Positions 10,352 to 19,976 are shown, numbered from the stretch's first letter. The stretch: DNA of 21,683 nucleotides from Plakobranchus ocellatus (GCA_019648995.1 BLXT01008249.1:1300813-1322495), one strand, 5' to 3'. Notes: generated by a model from the sequence alone, not told the origin. Translations and numbers: made by a program.

Positions 10352-10588
10352 ATGCCAGTACCGGTAACATGTACCCAGCCAGTATGTAAATAACTCATGT
10401 AGAATTCATGAAAAAATGTCACTTTGTGCAAAAAGTGTTCCATAAAGAGACACCTTGTCGCGGAACGGTAAAATAATTGATCGATCTGTTTTGTACAATG
10501 CTTTAACTTTTTTAGTACTGAATTCTGTGTTAAAAAGAGTGATACTGGAAACTACACCAATTAAATTCATTCACCTTACAAATACACT
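10352..10588. repeat. Left copy of the sequence flanking the gap
   Basis: This 237-base segment begins ATGCCAGTACCGGTAACATG and ends at the first N. It matches 10992-11210 in order and orientation. It carries a 19-base stretch missing from the right copy. Confidence 0.95.
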
Positions 10589-10991
10589 NNNNNNNNNNNN
10601 NNNNNNNNNNNNNNNNNNNNNNNNNNNNNNNNNNNNNNNNNNNNNNNNNNNNNNNNNNNNNNNNNNNNNNNNNNNNNNNNNNNNNNNNNNNNNNNNNNNN
10701 NNNNNNNNNNNNNNNNNNNNNNNNNNNNNNNNNNNNNNNNNNNNNNNNNNNNNNNNNNNNNNNNNNNNNNNNNNNNNNNNNNNNNNNNNNNNNNNNNNNN
10801 NNNNNNNNNNNNNNNNNNNNNNNNNNNNNNNNNNNNNNNNNNNNNNNNNNNNNNNNNNNNNNNNNNNNNNNNNNNNNNNNNNNNNNNNNNNNNNNNNNNN
10901 NNNNNNNNNNNNNNNNNNNNNNNNNNNNNNNNNNNNNNNNNNNNNNNNNNNNNNNNNNNNNNNNNNNNNNNNNNNNNNNNNNNNNNNNNNN
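10589..10991. other. Assembly gap (403 N)
   Basis: An unbroken run of N. The sequence to its right starts exactly at the beginning of the repeat copy, and the sequence to its left stops at the end of the other copy. Confidence 1.
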
Positions 10992-11210
10992 ATGCCAGTG
11001 CCGGTAACATGTACACAGCCAGTATGTAAGTAACTCATGTAGAATTCATGAAAAAGTGTTCCATAAAGAGACACCTTGTCGCGGAACGGTAAAATAATTG
11101 ATCGATCTATTTTGTACAATGCTTTAACTTTTTTTAGTACTGAATTCTGTGTTAAAAAGGGTGATACTGGAAACCACATCAATTAAATTCATTCACCTTA
11201 CAAACACACT
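10992..11210. repeat. Right copy of the sequence flanking the gap
   Basis: This 219-base segment starts right after the last N and aligns to 10352-10588. I count eight substitutions (about 3.7%), one 19-base deletion and one extra T. That level fits two alleles of an outbred marine invertebrate, or a young tandem duplication. Confidence 0.95.
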
Positions 11211-11538
11211 TAATAATAATGATAGCAGCAAAGAAAAATCTGTTGACCAAAGTGGTCATTTTCTCAAAAGAGGATTCTCTCTTTTTTTTTAAGGGACGTT
11301 TTTAAAAAATTCTCTCCAAACTATCGCTTACATTTGTCTTTGTTGCCAATTTTGTGATTTCTAAGGAAAAAAAAAACAAAACAAAAAAAAAAAACACCAA
11401 CAAAAAGAAAACAAAAACCAAGCTTACAGCTTGACTTTTGAATTCAGTAATTTCTTTAAATTTAATCACGTTTCCGCCCTCCATGCATTGATATCAATTG
11501 CGAGTATTTCCACACGGCTAGGGTTAATCAAAACCTAC

Positions 11539-11672
11539 CGACAGAAATTGTGACCAGAGCTAATGGCGTTGTCGTCTGGGAAGAAAGCATCTTGTGAGTA
11601 CGGGTGCGGGTGCGGTCTCATGTCACGCCAGGGCTGGCACTGACGTCCACTCAGAGTGACCGAGATACTGCC
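11539..11672 (-). CDS. Exon 4: central part of kringle 1
   Basis: This 134-base exon runs from phase 0 to phase 2. Acceptor: AACCTTCCAG (AG at 11674-11673). Donor: CG/GTAGGT (GT at 11538-11537). It encodes residues 560-603: GSISVTLSGRQCQPW, then RPHPHPY, then DNAISSGHNFC, plus two bases of an Arg codon. This is the kringle core, with the G-x-x-S-x-T-x-S-G-x-x-C-x-x-W signature, the proline/histidine region and the N-[YF]-C-R motif. It links exon 3 (DYK) to exon 5 (LAWAPWCYT) with no break in frame. Kringle 1 has an unusually short NFC-to-PWC spacing (RLAWA) and lacks the common CRNP sequence. Confidence 0.87.
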
Positions 11673-12204
11673 CTGGAAGGTTGCATCATGTTACAGGCAT
11701 CAGGTTGGTAAACAAGGAAGATGGAGCGGGAGCAAAGAGAGACATTAGAAGAAAGAGCATGCCATTGTATAGAAAAACAAATTAAATAAAAAATAAGTTT
11801 AATGTAAACAGAAAGAAAAGCTGAAAAATATATCCGTGAATGAACAAAGAGTTGATAAAACGAATGCGGCAAAGGAAAAAAAATTCAATGAAAAGGGAAA
11901 GTACGAGATAGATAGATGTAGAGTGATTTAACGAAGAGTTGGAACAAAGAAAACGGCAATGAAAAGATCTCGAACGAGAAGGAAGTACAGGATAGATTTG
12001 ATTATATGAGATAGGGCCTAATTTAAAGAATAGTTGATGCGCTTTGATATAAACCCGTTTTTCTTTATTGCGATTTTTTGATCCTGTCCACTTAAGGGGA
12101 TGTGGAGCTCAGTAGCTGGGAATGAAAGAATTACTGGTGGTTTATGATGGCTTTCTATTTTTGAAGCAAGTTATGCCTAACCCAACAAAATAAGAATCAA
12201 TGAC

Positions 12205-12212
<8 letters not shown>

Positions 12213-12272
<60 letters not shown>

Positions 12273-12343
12273 GACAGAGAGACAGAGAGACTGAGACAAA
12301 AAAAAGAGAGTAAAAGAGAGAGTGAGTGAGAGAGAGAGAGAGA
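12213..12343. repeat. (GA)n microsatellite
   Basis: GA dinucleotide array with GACA and GTGA interruptions and an A7 run. CU-rich in the transcript sense, inside intron 3. Confidence 0.96.
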
Positions 12344-13345
12344 TGGTTGATTGTGTATGTAGTATGAGAAGCCGCGCGCCCACCTAAAATAATTTTACGA
12401 ATTCCATAACAAGGCCTAATAATACGTCTTGGAAAAATAATTAGATACAAACGCCTACGCCGAAGAACACAATATGTAATTTAGATGTATAAGCAGTCAT
12501 AAATACCACAGAAAATTATTTCATGCATGATCATTATTCATTACATCCTTTTGTTTTTGTCTTCTAGACGTATGTAATTATTCTGAAATGGACTAGAGAC
12601 AAAGATCGAAACTTGCCATGGCTCACAGATCAATAGCATTAGATCCAAAAACCTTGACCTCTATGACTGTCTGTTTTAAAACACTCTAGTCTCGGTGAAG
12701 CGATGGCCGAATGTTGCCCACAGAATGTCTAAGCGAGAAAATATCGAGAACGCTTTAAACGCTAGAAAAATTGCGGCAGACAAGTAAGGCGTTTTTAATA
12801 AACGCGCGAATCTTACAGGGTGCCCGGAAATACAAGCGTTTTCTTCAAGTGTCAACCGAGGTTAATGTAAAACCTTTACAACTACTTTAGCCTAGTCCAT
12901 GTTTTTCTACCGCTTTCAGCGATATTTTTTTTTTTTCGATCGCCCAACACCATCAGAGAAAGTTGCTTGCCGCTCGCCATACGCGACTTGCCATTCGACA
13001 CCGATGAACATAATATCATAGGTAAGAAAGGTCTCAGATAGTTAACATATCCTTCATGTCTTTAGGCATTTGATACAAGCATGTGAAAATTCAAGTCATA
13101 GAAGAAAATCATTCATCGCTCGTCGTTGGCCACTGACCTCACGCAATGGGCCATCTGACGCCATTCGACCGTCTGTCTGCAAGACGCTCCTGAGATATTG
13201 CCTTTGCTCATAATGCTTTGCTTGGCATGAGCAAGACTTGACTGTGCGGAGGCTAGAGGCGTATTATGTCTTTCCTTGTAGAACAAACGGCACATAAAGA
13301 GTGACTTAATACAAATACTTGAAAAGAAAATACAGGTGAGAGAGT

Positions 13346-13392
13346 GGGGGTGAGGGTAGGGGGTGGGAGGTAGGGGATCCTGGGGAAGGGGG
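13346..13392 (+). other. G-rich tract with G-quadruplex potential
   Basis: Six runs of 3-5 G on the plus strand (GGGGG, GGG, GGGGG, GGG, GGGG, GGGG, then GGGGG) with loops of one to five bases. This meets the usual G3+N1-7 pattern. The plus strand is the template for the minus-strand gene. Confidence 0.7.
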
Positions 13393-13870
13393 TCCCTATG
13401 GTATTTTTAGAACGAAATTTTTCTGACATTACGCCGTTATAAAAGACCCGTCTCTTTATCTAACAGGGCTAAATTAGGGATGATGGGATAGAGGCAGGTA
13501 GGGGTTGGGTGATATGTCTGTAAGATTTCTTTCATTCTTGGGTAACTCTTAAAGGTGGAGCAATTATCGTGAAGGTCTCAGAGAGCTAGGATGGCAGACG
13601 CAGGTCACAGACCTGGCGGCGCTAGAGGGAGAAGTAAATGGTGCAAACACTGGGCCCTATTGACCTCCCTCCTTCAGTTAAGAAATATCTGGGCGCCACA
13701 TAAAGATAGTTCTTTAATTACGCAAACGCTGTTTCCAGACTACATAAGTCGGTTAAAAAACACCCGAGTAGTATCAAACTTATAGACCATTTTTTTTTCT
13801 TTTAAGTGAAAATAGGTTTCGGTACAGTCTACTCAATTCTGCCCAATTTTACGGTAAGGGAGGAACATTT

Positions 13871-14070
13871 CTGGGGCAGTGGTTAGCGAACCCTCCCTCA
13901 CTCCTGCAGGGAGCTTTGTCGGTGGCACAATGAATAATGAGCCCGCCCTGAGATCTGCCGGGAACTCCTCTGTCGCGGGTTCGAGCCTCGCCACAGACGC
14001 CATAGTTTGACGAAGGGCCCGAAAGCCTGAGATCACGTAGTTGTGGACTGGCACACAAAAACCAAACATT
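13871..14070 (+). mobile_element. tRNA-derived SINE, copy C, composite 5' end
   Basis: A short 5' half with GGGGCAGTGGTTAGCGAAC (13871-about 13912) precedes a second, fuller unit starting near 13919 (GTCGGTGGCACAATGAATAA). The second unit keeps a consensus B box (GGTTCGAGCCT, 13978-13988) and the family 3' segment with TGAGATCACGTAGTTGTGG. The A box of the second unit is eroded. It sits about 105 bases inside intron 3 from the exon 3 donor. Confidence 0.8.
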
Positions 14071-14177
14071 TTGTGTGGCGTGTTTGAATATGCCACCAGA
14101 AGCCGGCCAGACGAGGCCTAAATAGTCTGGGATAATCCAATAAATGACGGCCTCTATAACACAAAACAGACACATAC

Positions 14178-14303
14178 CTTGTAATCTGAGCCGGGCTTGT
14201 TGCGATAACACTCGAGTCTGGTGTTGGGGTTAGAGGTCAGGTAGCCCAAAACTTCGATCTCACAGATGTTGCAAAAAATTCTTCTCCCTCGGTTGTTAAA
14301 GCT
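14178..14303 (-). CDS. Exon 3: end of FTP-like domain and start of kringle 1
   Basis: This 126-base exon (42 codons, phase 0 to 0) was found by splice logic; it is too short to stand out as an open frame. Acceptor: TTCGCCAG (AG at 14305-14304). Donor: AAG/GTATGT (GT at 14177-14176), close to consensus. It encodes residues 518-559: SFNNRGRRIFCNICEIEVLGY, then a linker, then ECYRNKPGSDYK. Joined to exon 2 (VRLTIE), it completes the typical FTP/F5-8C C-terminus, where a strand ends in a CEIEVxGY-type sequence. Cys549 is the first kringle cysteine, and YK plus the next exon's G gives the kringle Y-[RK]-G motif. Confidence 0.85.
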
Positions 14304-16613
14304 CTGGCGAAATCAGGGAACGGAACAGACAATCATGATTTCCTAGTGCTATTCTAAATCATTCTTTGGTCGAAGGCAACAAACCTCAAAGATACCTTTG
14401 ATCGGTCTCTAACAGAACCATACCAATGAATAATGTACATCTGACGGATCATTAAGCATGGACAGATGGCAGTTTAAATTGGTCTCTTGGAGAGTGATGA
14501 ATCAGGCATTGAAAAAAAATATGCCCTGAAAAAAAAATCGTCCTCTCAAGATGAATAAAATAAAAACTTTGGACTTTTGAAAGAGTCTTGGAATAGAGAG
14601 AACTGTAGATGAAAGACAAAATAAATGAGAAGAAACAAACATTATAAGTTGGAATGCATTGCTATGATAATGTCAACGGTTACTATGGCGAGCAGATGGT
14701 CAAAGGAGAAAAACAATCATAGTCTAGCAATCAACGGTTCTACGTTTTGCGATGGAATGAAGTGCCTTACGGTGGCATCAGCAAATACAAACCAAGGCCT
14801 TTTCGAAAGAGTTAAAAACCATTCAGTCAGCCGAACGGGAGAACCAACTAGCAAAATCAAAACGAGAAAAAAAAATTAATTTTAAAGAAATGCAATGCTA
14901 AGCATAAAAGAGAGAAAATCAAAATAATTATTACAAAGCAAAATAATGAATATCACAACCATAATAATTAATATACATGTGCATGGCAGATTTGAACTCT
15001 ATACATTTTTATAGTACTTCTTTCCTCTAGTTGGGGCGTCGGTGGCACAGTGGCTAATGAGTTCGCCTTGAGAGCTGCAAAGACCCTTCAGTCCCCGCCA
15101 CCGACGTCTTGGCCTGAAGGAGGGCTTGAAAACCTGAGATCACATTGTTGTGGACTGCCTATATACAAAAGCCAAACCAAACCAAATTTTTGTCTAGTTT
15201 GGACTTGCTTTCTTTTTCAAACCAATCTAAACAAAATACATACTCAACTTTTCTTATTTGCAACCCGCTTTATATCTCAGATGGAAACAATCAACGGTAG
15301 CACAATCAGTGGAGCTTTTGTTAACCTGTAAGATGTGAAGGGGCCAAGCAAATGAATTTTTTTCCCGCTCTCCCGTAGCATCTGCCCACCAGCGAAAGCA
15401 ACACATGATCCAGTTCCTAGTTTTCCTGGTTCTAAGTGGCGCGTTGCGCAAAAGTCGTACTATGACGTCATCATTCAAGGTTTCGATGATTTTTACCTAC
15501 ATGAGCTTTGAAGACATTTTCAAGCTTGATGCTAAAAATAGAGGGGAGAGATGGACAGTGCAAAAAGCCTACTGGGATAATCGCTTTACTTTTTATAATA
15601 AAATAGCATGACAGCAACAACAAATAAAAACGAATTTAGATATCCGAAAACCACGCAACAAAATAAAAGATGTTTTATGGGATCATTTAGTAGCCTTACA
15701 GCGCTATGATTTTACGCTGCTTTAAATTATAAGCCTCTGGCATAAAGAGAATAGATATAAAAAGAGACTTTCGAAGATTTAAATACTATTCTACAAAGGA
15801 TTGCGACCATTTGCTTAAGTTTTCTCTCAAGGTATTTAAAACTTTGAAATCGTATCGCCAGGCCTATCACATTCTCCGGCCATTTATGCTTTTCTTTCCT
15901 TTAATTTTTTGTCCCCTTTATTCAATCCAGTTAAATTAAAATCACAGCAAAATATGTTTAAGAGCGCTTGAAAACTTTGCTACAGATTAATTTAGATTAC
16001 ATTAAGATTTTTTGTAGCACAAAAGATTTTCCATTAAAATATATTACTATTTGCTTAGTTCTCCATTGTTACACTTAGGCATTCTAAGATTTCTGTTTGT
16101 GAAAGGGCTTTTATATTTATTACCTTTTATTTGATTATCACTGATTTTTTTCCAGAACTTGGAAGCATGACACATCTTAATGTGTACATCAATAAGATCA
16201 TTGACACGTCATTCTCTCAAGGGATTTTTTCCTTTTCGCATTTGATTTAAAATAAAACCATTGACATTTTACAATTTACGCCGCGAAATGCAAACTGATG
16301 TAAACTATCTCTATAAGAGCTGCCCAAGTGCGGCAAAAGAGCGTGAATGCATCATGTAATCGAGTTGCGCAAGAGATGGAGTTTTATTTGTTGTTGCTGT
16401 TGTTGTTGTTTTAAGTAACCGTTCAGATCTACACTTATAATTCATACATGAAGGAATGAGTTCAAACAACTTGCTCTGAATTCCTCAAGGACATTTTTGT
16501 TTGCGGTGTAAGTCCAGCCCCAGACGATGATCTTGCAGCCTGAGATCGAGTGGCACTAGTCAAGCTTATAAAAAATATACTATATGAAAAAAGTAAGCCT
16601 TCATTATTCCTAC
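14304..16613 (-). other. Intron 2 (within the second FTP-like domain)
   Basis: This 2310-base phase-0 intron runs from GAG/GTAGGA to TTCGCCAG. It holds one SINE copy near 15.03-15.19 kb. The rest is AT-rich with only short chance frames. A 47-base plus-strand stretch at 15281-15327 is bounded by splice-like sites but has no other support. Confidence 0.8.
15032..15190 (+). mobile_element. tRNA-derived SINE, copy D, B box deleted
   Basis: It starts TGGGGCGTCGGTGGCACAGTG with an intact A box (TGGCACAGTGG, 15043-15053). It then joins CCCTTCAG directly to TCCCCGCCACC. The segment that contains GCGGGTTCGAG in copy A is missing. The 3' segment (GAGATCACATTGTTGTGGAC, CTATATACAAAAG) is well preserved and followed by an (AAACC)n-like tail. 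Confidence 0.82.
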
Positions 16614-18064
16614 CTCAATTGTGAGACGCACACCGTCGGCAAAAGGTAGCTTGTCACAGTCCAGTCTAACAGTTGTCGCAAGATTCGAAGCCAAAGAAGA
16701 TGAAAAAGAGGCAGCTTTCTCACAAGCTTTGTTGCCGACAGTAACAGCCAGCTCTAACTCAGGCTCACCACCACGATCGCCAGCAGTGCTGTTGTATGTG
16801 ATGAGGATGGACTCGACTTCTGCCAGGCCTGCAATGGGTATGAGGATTTCTTTGTTGGCAAAGGTCTGGCAAGGAACTTGGGTTAAGCATGTGTTGATGT
16901 CACCATCAGTGAGAATGGTTAGATTTATATTTGACGCACTCCTGTTTCCAGCTCTTAAAATTTCTAGCTCAGTGATTGGTTGGTTTGGTGCGACTGTTAC
17001 TTGACTGCCAGCAGCCAAATTCGGTCGCTGGCTGCACATTAGACCGGGAATTTCCCATGTCCGGTCTTTCCTACAGCGAACTCTTTCTCCACCAGCCACT
17101 TGTCGCCAGCCTCTTCTGCATTCATACTGCGCATCTGTCTGCGTGAAATTCTTCAACGTCATTCCGTGGAGAGCTGGAGGAGGCGCACAAGAATGAACAT
17201 ATCGCCTGCCAAACGCTATAACATCCGACAGAAATATGATGTTAGCTCTGCCAGATATCTCGATGAAGATTCTATCACCTACAGGGTAATGTCCGTTTTG
17301 AAATTGGCAGATAACGTAGAAATCGTCCTCTCTGATTGTGACGCTTTGACACAGTTGAGGATCTTCCTCATGTGACTTGCTGTCTGTAATCCACACACTT
17401 GCCTCATATGGACCCAGTGATGTGTAACTCAAAATGAATACGACAAGAACTTCCACCGGGTTGCTTTCGATATCATCCTCCAGAGGAAAGTCGTCATCTC
17501 CTTTCCCTCGCTGCATATCCAGAGGAGCACTCCATTCTGGACCGGGCTGGTTCACTTCAAGTAACGCGTAAGTACGTTTTGCATCAGTCGTTACCTTGTC
17601 TTGTACGTTGCCATGAGCCTCGATGAAGCTGGCATACGTCGCTGGCTGCTGGCTTAACCAGTTCCTTGTCGAGATAAAGCAGCCGATCATGGGCTGTACG
17701 AATGTCTCCACACTTCTGTCGCACGCAGGCTCAGCTGCGGATCCATACCTGCGAGTTGCTAAGTAGTTGTTAAGACATTCGTAAGTTTTGAATATGGTCT
17801 CACCTGTCCCTGCTGCATCAACAATCACACGAGCCCCGCGTTCAGCTGGGTAACTCGGTCCGCAGTTGTAATCGCAGAAGCGGAAGTCATCAATAGAATA
17901 ACTGTCTGCGCATGCCCGGGTAATCTGGTTCCCATCGGTGTCATTTTCAGCCAGGTCCCAGCTGCTCCCTGCAGTAGTTGTCCGGCAGACATAAGTGACG
18001 TTCCCCAGGCCATCAAAGTATCTGTAAGAATGAGCCACTGGCGGAGGTTCGACTGGACAGTTTG
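16614..18064 (-). CDS. Exon 2: two CCP-like domains, FTP-like domain, CCP domain and most of a second FTP-like domain
   Basis: This is a 1451-base exon. Its acceptor is CCACAG after a strong polypyrimidine tract (AG at 18066-18065), phase 1. Its donor is GAG/GTAGGA (GT at 16613-16612), phase 0. It encodes residues 34-517. CCP1 starts NCPVEPPP and has Cys 36, 60, 85 and 97. CCP2 has Cys 101, 130, 148 and 162 but lacks the usual Trp. Residues 163-325 resemble a galactose-binding fold: paired Cys 272/286 in a VWITD...LCQSVTIREDDFYVICQ context, then YPVGDRIFIEIS. CCP3 (326-377) is canonical: Cys 326, 349, 364 and 377, CAPPP start, Trp 370 before the last Cys. From 378 a second FTP-like domain begins PNLAAGS and carries ILTDGDINTC, the family's DG..TC pattern. 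N-glycosylation sequons include NVT, NDT, NFT, NRS, NLT and NST. Packing four and a half domains in one exon is unusual, since CCP domains commonly have their own phase-1 exons. Confidence 0.88.
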
Positions 18065-18129
18065 CTGTGGAGGAGAGAGGAAGCGATGATGTGTAAGAGA
18101 AAGTCCTCTTAGATAATCACAGTTTTTTA

Positions 18130-18608
18130 CAGTTTCTCAGGCACTCACAGTGTCTCAGGTACTCACAGTGTCTCAGGTACTCACAGTGTCTCAGGTACTT
18201 ATAGGTTTTTCAGGTACCAGTACAAACAGATTTCTCAGGTACTCACATTTTCTCAGGTACTCGAAGCTTTTCAGAAACTCACAGTTCCTTAGGTCTTCAC
18301 AATTTCTTAGGTACTCAAAAGTTTTTTTTCATGTAGGCCTACTCGCAGTTTTTCAGATTGGCCTTCTCAGTTTCTTTGGTATTCCTAGGTGTCTCAGGTT
18401 CACACAGTTCTTCAGATACTCAGTTTCTCAGCTACACACAGGTTTCTCAGCTACTCACAATTTCTCAGGTACTCACAGTTTCTCAGGTACTCACAGGTTT
18501 CTCGGGTACTCACAGGTTTCTGGGGTACTCACAGGTTTCTCAGGTACACACAGGTTTCCCAGGTACTCACAGTTTCCCAGGTACTCACAGGTTTTCCGGG
18601 TACTCACA
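18130..18608. repeat. 18-bp minisatellite, about 26 units
   Basis: The plus-strand unit is TTTCTCAGGTACTCACAG with drift. The left units have GTGTCTCAGG, the middle is degraded, and the right half is most regular. Since 18 is a multiple of three, long frames remain open across it; they are artefacts. Thirteen units carry ACTCAC, which is GTGAGT in the sense of the minus-strand gene. The array starts about 65 bases upstream of the exon 2 acceptor. Confidence 0.95.
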
Positions 18609-19047
18609 TTTTGCCCTCTATAGTGCTCTAAAATGCCGCTGCAATTTATCCTATCCATGTATGTAATTTTGCTATTGTGAAAATGAGTTACGCAGGTTTG
18701 AAGATCGGCACGTTATTTTTAGAAAGAAATGAGAACTCTGTAATTTTCACAAACAGGTTTTAAATGTGTCCAATGTTTAGTTTCAATTTATATTAAAGTA
18801 TTTTTGTGAATGTGGTTCAAACTTTATCAAATCTTAGGTTATCTTAGGCATGTTGGCCTATGTCGTGTTCAACCTGATATGATATTTCTAGGCTTATTCT
18901 TTACATCTTTTCTCATCTCCAGCTGACCTACGATCAAAGATTTGTAACATGAAAAATTTTTATGACTTCAATCAAAAGCAAATCAATTCAGGACTTGTCT
19001 ATTATTTCAAAGTATTATTTTTTCTTCAGACGTTATACGTGTCCGCT

Positions 19048-19090
19048 TCAAGATGATCTCAAACTTTCAGGCCCTTGCCGAACCTAGGCG
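19048..19090 (-). mobile_element. SINE 3' fragment, minus strand
   Basis: On the complement, GGGCCTGAAAGTTTGAGATC followed by ATCTTGAAGCGG matches the 3' segment of the SINE family (GCCTGAGATCAC type). Only this segment is present. Confidence 0.55.
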
Positions 19091-19209
19091 GTCCGACTAA
19101 AGGAGTAGACAAGAAAAGAAGTGTAATAGAGAAGAATATTAGTAGTCATTTGAACCAAAGTTTTGCCCAAGTGAACGAAGAAAAACAAATAAAATTATGG
19201 AAATGTCCA

Positions 19210-19295
19210 GTTTATTTGTTCACTGGCCCAGCCATCCGGAGGTTTCTCAGGCTTTGTCTTACAGTGCGGGTTCGATTCCACAACTACAGGCTGCC
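19210..19295 (+). mobile_element. Possible tRNA-related SINE fragment
   Basis: It contains an exact B-box consensus (GGTTCGATTCC, 19269-19279), preceded at about 50 bases by a weak A-box-like TGGCCCAGCC. No tRNA cloverleaf could be completed and the family 3' segment is absent. Confidence 0.4.
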
Positions 19296-19571
19296 TAAAT
19301 TATAATTATGCTGGCGAATTCTCTAATTATTCTTTTTATTAACGTTCATTTTGAAATTCCAGAATAAATTGGAAGTCAGAGGAAAAAAACGCGTTTTTGA
19401 TAGTCGAAATGTGTGGCTCAGGAGTAACTCAAATCGTTCTGAAATGTATAGGGAGCTCATCTTTTTGCTCGTTCTTTTGCCACCCAGCCCCGCGAGGTGT
19501 AATTAGCCAGGGATTACCAGTCCTGTGGTGAAACACAAACAAACTATAATTATGATGTATTTATTAAATGC

Positions 19572-19714
19572 ACCTGTCCGCTACACAATAATCTCAAACG
19601 CGTAGGCCCTTGCCATGCCATTGTGATGGCATCTGACCCAAACTCGAACCTGTGACAGCTGGGACCCTGCCGATTTCAGAACGGTTGTTTTTACCACTGC
19701 GCCTCCAACGCACC
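19572..19714 (-). mobile_element. tRNA-derived SINE, copy E, minus strand
   Basis: On the complement it begins GGTGCGTTGGAGGCGCAGTG (A-box region at about 19707-19693). It has a B box GGTTCGAGTTT (19650-19640) and a diverged form of the shared 3' segment (CGTTTGAGATTATTGTGTAG). The tRNA half differs from copies A-D, so it may be a sister subfamily. Confidence 0.7.
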
Positions 19715-19840
19715 CCAGACTGTTGGCCAAGAACGTAACAAGTAATTCATCAATTTTAGACGCGTTTTGATTTTGTCTCAGCTTTGATTTGGAGTTTGCT
19801 GTTTTTATTTTTTTATTTTTTTTGTTTGTCTTGCGCTTAT

Positions 19841-19976
19841 AGTCCATCCACCGCAAGGTGATCTCAAGCTTTCAGGCCACCGTCCGGTCAGGGGCGTGGG
19901 TGGTGGACTACGGTGTAGAATCCATGAATGAAAATTCCCTGCAGATTTCAGGATGGATTTGCCAGCGGCCCCCTTG
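19841..19976 (-). mobile_element. tRNA-derived SINE, copy F, minus strand, degraded
   Basis: On the complement it shows the GAAATCTGCAGGGA block, then GACCGGACGGTGGCCTGAAA, then GCTTGAGATCACCTTGCGGT, in the same order as copy B. Both pol III boxes are unrecognisable. Confidence 0.7.

Larger units (their letters stand above)
10095..11538 (-). other. Intron 4 (within kringle 1) containing an assembly gap
   Basis: Donor CG/GTAGGT follows exon 4 and acceptor TTTCTCCAG precedes exon 5. The length as given is 1444 bases, but this includes 403 N and a duplicated flank. If the flanks are one sequence assembled twice, the real intron is roughly 820-840 bases. Outside the repeat, the sequence is AT-rich with A-runs near 11367-11415 and no coding signal. 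Confidence 0.8.
11673..14177 (-). other. Intron 3 (within kringle 1)
   Basis: This 2505-base intron runs from AAG/GTATGT to CTTCCAG. It contains a composite SINE about 100 bases after the donor, a G-rich tract, and a GA tract (CU-rich in the transcript) about 540-670 bases before the acceptor. No coding signal was found in the rest. A short minus frame at 13113-13295 has no supporting motif. Confidence 0.85.

Noticed and set aside
13113-13295. Minus-strand frame with GASCRQTVEWRQMAHC, considered as an extra kringle-like exon
   Set aside because: A short nucleotide resemblance to exon 6 (GCGTCAGATGGCCC) is in another frame and soon hits a stop. No kringle signature and no role in the phase-closed exon chain.
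15281-15327. 47-base plus-strand stretch bounded by TATCTCAG and GTAAGAT
   Set aside because: Splice-like edges alone occur by chance; there are no neighbouring exons and no domain on that strand.
16500-16560. Possible further SINE remnant (GATGATCTTGCAGCCTGAGATC)
   Set aside because: Only about 20 bases look like the family 3' segment and the order is wrong; too weak to list.
18150-18666. Three overlapping plus-strand frames rich in FSGTH/SQVLT repeats
   Set aside because: They read through an 18-bp minisatellite, whose length is a multiple of three. All three frames stay open for that reason, and the array lies in an intron of the opposite-strand gene.
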